DNA from: an uncultured Sphingomonas sp. | Lineage (GTDB): Bacteria; Pseudomonadota; Alphaproteobacteria; Sphingomonadales; Sphingomonadaceae | Reading direction: 5' to 3' | Assembly: GCA_913775315.1 (NCBI GenBank) | Contig: CAJYIX010000024.1 | Span: 1-64,000, forward strand | DNA length: 64,000 nt | Part shown: piece after piece, positions 9,015 to 16,687 of the stretch | Position numbering within the stretch: the stretch's first letter is position 1 | Layout of the letters: every line of letters begins with the position of its first letter | Notes under the pieces: generated by a model | Told to the model about the DNA's origin: nothing | Seen by the model: the letters and a program-made list of their open reading frames with translations, nothing else | The model's database searches: none | Made by a program: the position numbers and the translations under genes

Positions 9015-11425
9015 AACGCGAAGCCCAGGTTGAGTCCGATCGTCCGCACCGAATCGAGCCCGAACTGCTGGAGATAGCTGAGCTTCGGCGTCGCCTGTCC
9101 ACGGTTGTTGCGGGCGTTGGCGTCGCCCGAATCGATGCCGATCGCGGTCGGATAGATCTCGTTCGTGCAGTTCTTGCAGAACAACGCGACCCGAACGCCG
9201 CCCACCTTGGCACCGATGCTCGCCCCGAACACGTCCAGCCCGCCGACGCGGGTGCCCGGCGCCTGGTTGACGGTGTAGAAGATCGACGAGCGGTGATACC
9301 AGTCGCCTTGGACGAACGGGCGCACGCCGCCGCCGGCGTCGAACTGATACAGGGCTTCCAGCGAGGACGTGAACTCGGGCGCGGCGGGCAGCGTCAGGCC
9401 GGCGGCGTTGAAGGTCGATATCGTCGCCGAGCAACCGCGCGTCGCCTGCGTCGGATAGCATTGCGCGCCGGGGAAATCGTCGAACTTCGATCGCAGCGCA
9501 GAGGCCGAGCCGGTCAGCGTCAGCCCGGTGACGGGCGCCAGGATGACCGTCGCCTCGATCCCCTTGGACGTCACGCTGGCGGCATTCTGGACCTGGAACG
9601 ACACCGTGGTCGGGTTGAACGACTGGACCTGGAAATTGTCGAACTTGGTGTGGAAGGCCGAGACGTTGACCGTCAGCAGCCGGTCGAGAAACGACGATTT
9701 CATGCCGATTTCCGCAGTCCTCGACGTCTCCTCGCGCACCACCACGTCGGCGGTCGCGGTCGGGAAGCCGTCGTTGAAGCCCGGTCCCTTGTAGCCGCGG
9801 CCGTAGAAGCCGTACGCCATGATCGTCGGCGTCGCCTGATACTGCGCGCCCAGCTTCCAGCTGAAATCGGTGTTGTCGTAGTCCGAGCTATAGCTGCCGC
9901 GCGGGCCGCCCAACGCGCTGAAATAATTGCGCTGGTTCTGCGTCAGGCGAAGGTCGATTTCGTCACGGGTGACGCGGCCGCCGGCGATCGCCTTGAGCGC
10001 GTCGGTCAGGTCGTAGGTGAGCTGGCCGAACGCGGCATAGCTTTGCGTGTTGAGGCGGTAGGTCGCGTCGCCGCCGATCTGTGCGACGTTGCTGACCGCG
10101 CAGACGGGCGGGCGCGCGCCCGGCACCGCGATCGCGCCGATGCAGAACGGATAGCCGCTCGCCGCGCCCCCGGTCAGATAGTTGTTGCCGCCGAGCTGAC
10201 GCGCGATGTCGAGCACCGACTTGAAATAATAAAGGCCGACCTGGCCGCTCAGGCGGTTGCCCGCGGGCAGCGCGATGCGGAATTCGTTCGAATACTGGTC
10301 GTAGTGACCTTGGGTCGCATTCTGACTGAACGCGTTCTGCGACAGATAATCGGCATCGACCGACTGGTCCTGATCGTAGAAGCGCCATGCGAACAGGTTG
10401 CTGATCTCGAACCCCGAGCCCAGCGTGTAGGCGACGCGCGCCTGCGCACCGCCGGTCTTGATGTCGCGGAACTGGTTTGCCTCGCCGCCGAAGTTCAGAT
10501 TGTCGGGCGCCGGGCGCAGCCCCTCGGCGGCGATGGCGGCGGTGCTGATGCTGGTCGGGTCGATCTGGCGATAGGTATTGTCGAAGATGCCGGCGATGCC
10601 GTGGTTTTCGTTATAGTCGCCGATGACATAGAGCTCGAGCGCGTCCGCCTGGAGCAGATACTTGCCCTTGATCGAATAGGTGCGCAGGTTGAGGTCGTGG
10701 CGCGTGCCGGGATTGGGGCGCCCGACATAGGTCGTCCCCGGCTCCTGATACGAATAGAGTCCGCTCACCCGAAGGGCTGAATTGGCCGACACCGGGATAT
10801 TGACGGTTTCGCGCAATATGATGCTGGGCGCGTTGCGGTCGGCGCCGGGGGTTTCGCGCGCCGCGGCCTCGATATTCGTCACGCTCGAATATTCGCCGAT
10901 CACCGGGCGGGTGGTGACGATATTGAGCAGGCCGGCGGAGGCGTTCTTGCCGAACAACAGTCCCTGCGGTCCGTTCAGCACCTCGACCCGTTGCAGGTCG
11001 TTGAGCAGCGGGCTGTTGAGGAGCGGGCGCCCGAGATTAACCTCGTCGATCGCCAGCGCGACGCTGCTGTCGATCGTCCCGGCGAAGCTGAGCGTGCCGA
11101 CGCCGCGGACGGCGAACGTGTTGTCGATGCCGACCTGCAGCGTCGGCGCGGCGCGCGCGACCTGGGTCAGGTCGTTGAGATTGCGGTTAGCGATCGTGTC
11201 GCCGCTGACCGCGGTCAGGCTGACCGGTACGCGCTGAAGGCTTTCGCTGCGACGCTGGGCGGTGACGATGATGTCGCCGGGGGCGGCTTCTTCCGCCGGT
11301 GCGGGATCGGCCTGCTGAGCGCTTGGCGTCGCTGTCGAAGCGGCCTGCTCGTTGCTCTGCGCGAGTGCGGCGGGCGCGTGGAAGATGGTGGCCGCCAGCA
11401 GCAGAGATGCAAAAGTCGTGCGCAT
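9011..11425 (-). CDS. TonB-dependent outer-membrane receptor (glycan locus)
   Basis: Starts at ATG 11425 behind GGAGGGG and encodes 804 residues with a signal peptide (MRTTFASLLLAATIFHAPAA). After an Ala/Glu-rich linker, a TonB-box-like segment DIIVTAQRRSESLQRVPVS leads into the plug domain (about 50-165), then the 22-strand barrel, ending in the expected terminal Phe (LGFAF). No SusD partner is nearby, which is normal for alphaproteobacterial receptors. It overlaps the start of the GH1 gene by 4 nt and is divergent from the GH2 gene, so it probably imports the oligosaccharide those enzymes act on. Substrate unknown. Confidence 0.92.
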   Translation of the reverse strand: MRTTFASLLLAATIFHAPAALAQSNEQAASTATPSAQQADPAPAEEAAPGDIIVTAQRRSESLQRVPVSLTAVSGDTIANRNLNDLTQVARAAPTLQVGIDNTFAVRGVGTLSFAGTIDSSVALAIDEVNLGRPLLNSPLLNDLQRVEVLNGPQGLLFGKNASAGLLNIVTTRPVIGEYSSVTNIEAAARETPGADRNAPSIILRETVNIPVSANSALRVSGLYSYQEPGTTYVGRPNPGTRHDLNLRTYSIKGKYLLQADALELYVIGDYNENHGIAGIFDNTYRQIDPTSISTAAIAAEGLRPAPDNLNFGGEANQFRDIKTGGAQARVAYTLGSGFEISNLFAWRFYDQDQSVDADYLSQNAFSQNATQGHYDQYSNEFRIALPAGNRLSGQVGLYYFKSVLDIARQLGGNNYLTGGAASGYPFCIGAIAVPGARPPVCAVSNVAQIGGDATYRLNTQSYAAFGQLTYDLTDALKAIAGGRVTRDEIDLRLTQNQRNYFSALGGPRGSYSSDYDNTDFSWKLGAQYQATPTIMAYGFYGRGYKGPGFNDGFPTATADVVVREETSRTAEIGMKSSFLDRLLTVNVSAFHTKFDNFQVQSFNPTTVSFQVQNAASVTSKGIEATVILAPVTGLTLTGSASALRSKFDDFPGAQCYPTQATRGCSATISTFNAAGLTLPAAPEFTSSLEALYQFDAGGGVRPFVQGDWYHRSSIFYTVNQAPGTRVGGLDVFGASIGAKVGGVRVALFCKNCTNEIYPTAIGIDSGDANARNNRGQATPKLSYLQQFGLDSVRTIGLNLGFAF

Positions 11426-11519
11426 GGCGCCCCTCCGTAATTTGCCTGATCGCAGGTCTCTAAGAGGCCTGACCAAGCCTCGTGGCGGGGGGCTTATCAA
11501 TCGGCCTTGGATCGGCAAA

Positions 11520-11561
11520 ACCAATTGAATCGATGGTAACCGATCGATTGGATTTGTAGGT
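11520..11561. promoter_or_regulatory. Candidate operator(s) between TonB receptor and GH2 genes
   Basis: In the 271-nt divergent region, CCAAT and ATTGG flank an inner inverted repeat AATCGAT...ATCGATT around GGTAACCG. Two ATCGAT cores about 12 nt apart could bind a LacI-type regulator controlling both directions. No regulator gene is adjacent. Confidence 0.4.
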
Positions 11562-11696
11562 TTTGGTGCGGTGAGTGCATGCTAGGGTGTAGAGCAGCCA
11601 AGGACATTTTAGGGTTGCTCCCCGTCATAAACTGGCTTTACCAATATAGAAATATCGTCAGACATCCTGATCCGACCGGCAGAGGATAACCTGGAA

Positions 11697-14324
11697 ATGC
11701 GCGCATCGACCCTCGCCATCATGGTCGCAGTGACGGCCACGCCCGCTGCGGCGCAGGACGTCCGCTCGACGCAGGTGCTGAGCGAGGGCTGGGTTTTCGC
11801 CAAGGGGGCGGAGGCCCCGGCGACCGGCTCGTCGGACTGGACCCGGGTCTCGGTTCCGCACAGCTGGAACCGCGTCGGTCACTATACCAGCCCCGGCGAC
11901 CACCCGAACCGGCCGGAGACGCTCGACGACTATCAGGGAGTCGGCTGGTACCGGTTGTCGTTCACCGGCCCGCGCGATCGGACCCGAAAGCGTGCCTATC
12001 TTCAGTTCGACGCGGCCAGCCGTACGGCGGAGGTTTGGCTGAACGGCAAGCGGCTGGGCAGCCATGCGGGCGGCTTTTCGCGCTTCCGCCTCGACGCCAC
12101 CGGCGCGCTGAAGCCCGGTGCGGCGAACACGCTGCTTGTCCGGGTCGACAACACCGCGCCCGATGTGGGGACCGCGACGAAGGACGTGCTGCCCCTGGCG
12201 GGCGACTTCTTCGTCCATGGCGGGCTCTATCGGCCGGTCAGCCTGATCGTCACCGACGACGTGCATCTCGACATGCTCGATCACGGCGGCAGCGGGGTCT
12301 ATGCGACGACCCGCTCCATCCGGGACGGTCGTGCGTCGATCGACGTCAAGCTGCGCGCGCGCAACGATGCGGCGCGGACGGCACAGGTGCAGGCGATCGT
12401 CCGCCTGGTGGATGCGAGCGGCGCGGTGAAGGCCGAGCAGCGCCGTGCGATGACGCTGGCCGGGGCTGCCGGCGGCGAGGCATCGGTGACGCTCGACGTG
12501 GCCGACCCGCACCTCTGGAACGGGGTCGCCGATCCGTACCTGCACCGCCTGTCGGTCGATCTGGTGGGCGCGGATGGCCGGGTGCTCGACCGGGTGGAGC
12601 AACCGTTCGGCATCCGCGAGGTGCGGATCGATCCCGAGCGCGGGCTGTTCCTCAACGGCAAGCCGCTGCGCCTGCACGGCGTCGGCTATCACCAGGATCG
12701 CGAGGGTAAGGGCTGGGCGGTGAGCGAGGCCGATATCGCCGGTGACGTGGCGATCATGCGCGAGATGGGCGTGAACTCGATCCGGCTGACCCACTATCAG
12801 CATGGCCAGCCGATCCACGAGCTGGCCGACCGCTATGGCCTGCTCGTCTGGGACGAGATCCCGTTGGTGTCGCGCTGGACGATGGGTGCTTCGACGACGG
12901 CAAGCGACGGGCTGCGCGCCGATGCTTCGCAGCAGATGCGTGAGCTGATCCGCCAGAACATGAATCACCCCTCGGTCGTCACCTGGGGCATCGCCAACGA
13001 GGTCGATTTCGGCAAGTCGATCCCGATCTTCATCACCAACAATGACGGCCCCGCGCCCGACCCGATGCCGTTGCTCGCCGAACTGAACGGTATCGCCAAG
13101 GCGGAGGATCCGGCGCGCCCGACCGCGATCGCCACTTGCTGCGAGGGGCGGCTGCTCGGCGATGCCGAGGTGCCGATCACCGCGGGTGCGGCGGACGTGA
13201 GCGGCGCGAACCGCTATTTCGGCTGGTATTACGGCGATCCGTCGGGGCTGGGCCCGCATCTCGATGCGCTGCGCGCCGCGCGCCCGAACCAGCCGCTGTC
13301 GGTCACCGAGTACGGTGCGGGTGGCGCGACCAGCATTCACACCGACAATGTGTTGGGCGGCGATGTCGACCAGCGCGGGCGCAACCAGCCCGAGGAATAT
13401 GAAAGCTACATCCACGAGACGGCTTGGGCGACGCTGTCGGGCAAGCCCTATCTGTGGGCGACGTGGCTGTGGAACTCGTTCGATTTCGCGACGACGCGGC
13501 GGCGCGAGGGCGACGCGATCGACATCAACACCAAGGGACTGGTCACCTACGATCGGGCGATCCGCAAGGACGCCTATTATTTCTACAAGGCGAACTGGTC
13601 GGACGCGCCGACCGTGCACATCAACGGCCGCCGCTATGTCGACCGCGCCTATCCGTTCGCCGATGTGCGCGTGTACAGCAACGCGCCGGAGACCGAGCTG
13701 GTCGTCGGCGGCAAGTCGCTCGGCACGATGAAGGATTGCCCACAGCGTATCTGCGTCTGGCCCAGGTTGGCGCTGGCGGACGGCGGCAACACCGTCGTCG
13801 CGCGCGGCCATTTCGCCGGCGGGGTGACCGAGGACCGGATCGAATGGCGCCTCTCGCCAGAGGCAGCACGGACGATTCGCATCGACAGCGGCGCGTTGGT
13901 GTCGGGCGCCAAGGGTTTCGGTTCGGACGATTTCTTCGACGGCGGGGAAGCGGGGGACGTGAACGCCTCGACCGGCTATGGCAAGCCGCCGCCGCCCAAG
14001 GTCGTGACCGGTACCGATGCGCCGCTCGTCGCGCAGACCTATCGCGAGGGCGACTTCGCCTATCGCGTGCCGGTGCCGCGCGGGCGCTACACGGTAACGT
14101 TGATCTTTGCCGAACCCTCGCTCGAGCCGGGCAAGCGCCGCTTCGACGTGACCGCGAACGGGCGGCGCGTCGTCACCGGCCTCGACGTTGCGAAGGAAGC
14201 GGGCGGCCTGCTCAAGGCGATCACCCGCCGCTTCACCGTCGCAGTGGGTAACCAGGGCCTCGACCTGCGCTTCGTCGGCCGGACGGGCAAGGCGATCGTG
14301 TCCGCCGTCGAGATCGCGCGCTGA
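11697..14324 (+). CDS. GH2 beta-galactosidase-type hydrolase with C-terminal malectin-like domain
   Basis: 875 residues beginning with a signal peptide (MRASTLAIMVAVTATPAAAQ). Domains in order: GH2 sugar-binding jelly roll (about 25-185), Ig-like linker (about 190-295), TIM barrel (about 300-600), an Ig-like segment, then a malectin-like carbohydrate-binding domain (about 725-875, starting RTIRIDSG). Catalytic residues: acid/base Glu435 in WGIANEVD and nucleophile Glu538 in VTEYGAGG. Likely a periplasmic exo-acting beta-galactosidase or beta-glucuronidase-like enzyme; the family does not fix the sugar. It is divergent from the receptor-GH1 pair and presumably works with them. Confidence 0.9.
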   Translation: MRASTLAIMVAVTATPAAAQDVRSTQVLSEGWVFAKGAEAPATGSSDWTRVSVPHSWNRVGHYTSPGDHPNRPETLDDYQGVGWYRLSFTGPRDRTRKRAYLQFDAASRTAEVWLNGKRLGSHAGGFSRFRLDATGALKPGAANTLLVRVDNTAPDVGTATKDVLPLAGDFFVHGGLYRPVSLIVTDDVHLDMLDHGGSGVYATTRSIRDGRASIDVKLRARNDAARTAQVQAIVRLVDASGAVKAEQRRAMTLAGAAGGEASVTLDVADPHLWNGVADPYLHRLSVDLVGADGRVLDRVEQPFGIREVRIDPERGLFLNGKPLRLHGVGYHQDREGKGWAVSEADIAGDVAIMREMGVNSIRLTHYQHGQPIHELADRYGLLVWDEIPLVSRWTMGASTTASDGLRADASQQMRELIRQNMNHPSVVTWGIANEVDFGKSIPIFITNNDGPAPDPMPLLAELNGIAKAEDPARPTAIATCCEGRLLGDAEVPITAGAADVSGANRYFGWYYGDPSGLGPHLDALRAARPNQPLSVTEYGAGGATSIHTDNVLGGDVDQRGRNQPEEYESYIHETAWATLSGKPYLWATWLWNSFDFATTRRREGDAIDINTKGLVTYDRAIRKDAYYFYKANWSDAPTVHINGRRYVDRAYPFADVRVYSNAPETELVVGGKSLGTMKDCPQRICVWPRLALADGGNTVVARGHFAGGVTEDRIEWRLSPEAARTIRIDSGALVSGAKGFGSDDFFDGGEAGDVNASTGYGKPPPPKVVTGTDAPLVAQTYREGDFAYRVPVPRGRYTVTLIFAEPSLEPGKRRFDVTANGRRVVTGLDVAKEAGGLLKAITRRFTVAVGNQGLDLRFVGRTGKAIVSAVEIAR

Positions 14325-14327
14325 GCG

Positions 14328-14702
14328 TCAGGGCAGGGGTCTGCGCGGCTCCTGCCCCGACAGCACCCAGGCGCGGGCCTCGTCATAGCTGTTCGTGATT
14401 CGCGTGAACGGCTGGTCGAATATGCGCTGCAACTGCAAGCGGACGAGCATCGAGCCCGCGACGACGGCCACCGCGCGGGCGTTCTTCATGCCGCCCAGAT
14501 GCCCGCGCATCGCCGCGATCATGTCCTGCGCCTGCACCGGGCAGCGCGAGACGTCGATAATGAGCGCGTAGCTGCTCATTCGCTCGGCGGTGATGCGGGC
14601 GATCAGGTCGGCGACGAGCCGGTCGGCCTCGACCGGCGAGAGCATGCCTTCCATGTCCAGCTTGACCAGCGAATGCGTCCGGTCGACGACGATCTTGTAC
14701 AC
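14328..14702 (-). CDS. STAS-like small cytoplasmic protein
   Basis: 124 residues from a GTG at 14702, chosen because AAGGAGG lies 5 nt upstream; the ATG 24 nt further up has no Shine-Dalgarno. The fold pattern is that of STAS/SpoIIAA-like proteins: beta strands VYKIVVDR and SYALIIDVSR alternate with amphipathic helices, and a C-terminal helix region carries ARAVAVVAGSMLVRLQLQRI. There is no obvious phosphorylatable Ser motif, so an anti-sigma antagonist role is not supported. It ends 3 nt from the convergent GH2 gene and is preceded on the same strand by a metallohydrolase-like gene. Function unknown. Confidence 0.7.
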   Translation of the reverse strand: MYKIVVDRTHSLVKLDMEGMLSPVEADRLVADLIARITAERMSSYALIIDVSRCPVQAQDMIAAMRGHLGGMKNARAVAVVAGSMLVRLQLQRIFDQPFTRITNSYDEARAWVLSGQEPRRPLP

Positions 14703-14768
14703 CGGTCCCTCCTTCGGGCCGGTCATAGCGCGACAGGGTTGACGCTTCGCTAGCGCGGGCGGCGGCAA

Positions 14769-15530
14769 TCAGGTGTGGGCGCGCCGGTGGCGGTCGAGGG
14801 CAGGGTGGACATGGTCGAGCGCGCCCAGCATCTCCGCGCGCCAGCCGCCTGGTTCGAGACGCCGGACCGCCGAGTGCGCCGCGCAGACGATCCGCGTATC
14901 CGCCCAGCGTTCGGCGAGATCGCGCGCCCACGCGGTGTATTCATCCGCCGCGCCGCTTCGCTTCTGGAGCGCGCGGGCGAGCATCGGGTGAAAGCGCAGC
15001 CGCGGCTCCGGCAGCACGGCCTTCAGCAGCGAGGGCGGGGCGAGGACGTTGATCGTGTCGTCGACATGGACGATCCCGCTCGCCCGGTGGCGAACGACGA
15101 CCGAGGCGACATGCACCTTGTCGTCCGGGCAGACGAAATCGACACCCGCCGGGATCGAGAAGTCGAGCGTGTCGGCGAACCCCGCCTGCGTCCACGCATC
15201 CTCGATTACGCCCTCCGCCCAGGGCAGGTCCGGCGCCTGTCGCCGGTGCCGTGCGGTGCCGATCAGGGCTACGCCCGGCAGCAGCGCATGCATCGCGGCG
15301 CAGTGCAGCGTGTGAAACGGATGGACGTTCACGATCGCATCGATCGCCGCGCCATTGTCGGTCAGCGACATCAGCCGGGCGCGGTCCTCGCCTTCCAGCT
15401 CGTAGCTGTCGAGTACCAGGAACCGCCCGTCCGGCCGCCGCGCCAGCGACAGGTGCGTGCCGACATTGACGACGCCGGCGATGCGGAAGTCGCCGCGGAA
15501 GTTCCAGAAACCGTCGTGTAGCTGCGTCAT
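14769..15530 (-). CDS. Metallo-beta-lactamase-fold-like protein with altered metal motif
   Basis: 253 residues from ATG 15530 (MTQLHDGFWNFRGDFRIAGV). The N-terminal half has the beta-sandwich rhythm of metallo-hydrolases: an NVGTHLSLARR strand, a LDSYEL turn, then AIVNVHPFHTLHCAAMHALL where HxHxDH would be expected. Later VHVDDTINVL and CAAHSAVRRL sit where further metal ligands usually lie. Because the first motif is HPFHTLH rather than HxHxDH, the metal set may differ or catalysis may be lost. No signal peptide. No good Shine-Dalgarno is visible. It may be co-transcribed with the STAS-like gene 66 nt downstream. Substrate unknown. Confidence 0.65.
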   Translation of the reverse strand: MTQLHDGFWNFRGDFRIAGVVNVGTHLSLARRPDGRFLVLDSYELEGEDRARLMSLTDNGAAIDAIVNVHPFHTLHCAAMHALLPGVALIGTARHRRQAPDLPWAEGVIEDAWTQAGFADTLDFSIPAGVDFVCPDDKVHVASVVVRHRASGIVHVDDTINVLAPPSLLKAVLPEPRLRFHPMLARALQKRSGAADEYTAWARDLAERWADTRIVCAAHSAVRRLEPGGWRAEMLGALDHVHPALDRHRRAHT

Positions 15531-15619
15531 CGCGGGGGCGGGGCCTTTTGGGGGAGCGGCACGCTGAACCCGGCGGCATCGCCCACGGTTCCTGACCGGA
15601 GTGGCGGCCGGGCCACCAC

Positions 15620-16174
15620 TCAGTTCGTTCGAAGCTTGCCGTCGCCGTCCTGCAACAGCCAGAAGCGGCTCCACCGCTGGAGCCGCGGCAGGATGATCCA
15701 CTGGAGCACCGCGGTCAGGATCAGCGACGACGGGAGAAGTTGGAGCGCAGGGGGCAGGCCGGCGAGCAACCAGCGCATCACGCTGCTGATCGCCAGCAGG
15801 ACCGGGAACACCGCGATCCAGGTGGTGACGAAACGCTTCCACCCGACCGCGGCGTTGTCGTTCGGCGCCTCGAACCGCACCGGATCGCCGGCCTGCATCT
15901 GATCGAGCCCGGCGGAGAACTCGTCAGCCGCCGCGGCAAGCGCGCGGAAGCGATCGCCTTGGCGCCACGCCCGCGCATCCGCATCTCGCTCGAACCGGAA
16001 GACGATGTGCTGGAGCCCCTGCGTCTGGCGTAGCTGGATCGCGCCGAGATAGCCGGCCGCGTCCCGCGCCGCGGCCTGAAGCTCGTCGGCCCATCGCTCG
16101 AACCGCGCCTCCGCACCCGCCTGGATCGCGCGGCTGGCGATGACGGTTCCGGGCAGGGCATCTCGATCGGGCAT
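15620..16174 (-). CDS. ABM-type antibiotic biosynthesis monooxygenase-like domain with two membrane helices
   Basis: 184 residues from ATG 16174 (an in-frame GTG 18 nt upstream is an alternative). Residues about 8-90 form a dimeric alpha/beta-barrel like ABM proteins (GTVIASRAIQAGAEARFERW; later GLQHIVFRFERDADARAW). Residues about 115-165 hold two hydrophobic helices (FVTTWIAVFPVLLAISSVMR and the LPSSLILTAVLQWIILPRL region), so the protein is anchored in the inner membrane. This fused layout matches a widespread uncharacterised family near COG3224. No cofactor residues can be identified, so oxygenase activity is not implied. Confidence 0.75.
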   Translation of the reverse strand: MPDRDALPGTVIASRAIQAGAEARFERWADELQAAARDAAGYLGAIQLRQTQGLQHIVFRFERDADARAWRQGDRFRALAAAADEFSAGLDQMQAGDPVRFEAPNDNAAVGWKRFVTTWIAVFPVLLAISSVMRWLLAGLPPALQLLPSSLILTAVLQWIILPRLQRWSRFWLLQDGDGKLRTN

Positions 16175-16246
16175 GGCGCCAGAACTCGGCACACCCGCGA
16201 TCGGGTCCCGCCGCGGGTTAAGGGAAAAGGACCATGGACCGTGCGG

Positions 16247-16504
16247 TCACAGACCCGCTCGCTCGATCGCGGCGGCGATTTCCGGGTCGATCGCCGCGCC
16301 GCGCTTGCCCGCGAGCCGGCCGAGCGCGGTCTGCACGCGCTTCTGTGCGACCTGGAGCGTCTTGTGCCGCACCTCGCGCAGTGCGTTCGTGCGCCGCGAC
16401 GGGCTCTCACCGAGCAGCGCCGCCCATTTGGCCTCCTCTGCGGCCAGGATGGAGAGTGCAAGCCGTAGGCCGTCCCGCCGGCCATGATCATAGTCTTCGG
16501 ACAT
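16247..16504 (-). CDS. Small hypothetical protein (85 aa)
   Basis: ATG at 16504. The product begins MSEDYDHGRRDGLRLALSIL and is predicted to be almost entirely helical and highly charged (KWAALLGESPSRRTNALREV, ending IDPEIAAAIERAGL). It has no membrane segment and no Cys. Codon use looks like that of real genes rather than a shadow frame. It faces away from the phytase-linked receptor gene and lies 72 nt upstream of the ABM-like gene on the same strand. Family not recognised. Confidence 0.55.
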   Translation of the reverse strand: MSEDYDHGRRDGLRLALSILAAEEAKWAALLGESPSRRTNALREVRHKTLQVAQKRVQTALGRLAGKRGAAIDPEIAAAIERAGL

Positions 16505-16650
16505 CGGCACCCCAGCCCGGCTGCTTTGTAGGTGTGGGACGTTTCCCGCCCGGTCGCCGATCCCGTCGTCGAAGCGAAACGCAACCGTCACGGTCCGGTC
16601 ACTGCTCCGTCGCAGCGACGTAAGCGTGCCGGGGCATCGAACCTCTCAAC

Positions 16651-16669
16651 GATTGAAGATATTTCAATC
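16651..16669. promoter_or_regulatory. Perfect palindrome upstream of the TonB receptor-phytase operon
   Basis: GATTGAA-GATAT-TTCAATC, 18 nt before the receptor start codon. The position suggests an operator or a 5'-leader hairpin. It does not resemble a Pho box. Confidence 0.5.
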
Positions 16670-16687
16670 ATCCTTTGGGGGGAATCC

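Noticed and set aside
11658-13811. 717-codon open frame opposite the GH2 gene
   Set aside because: Composition of a codon-position shadow; the GH2 catalytic residues lie on the other strand.
16651-16669. Pho box before the phytase operon
   Set aside because: The palindrome does not contain the CTGTCAT direct repeats of a Pho box.
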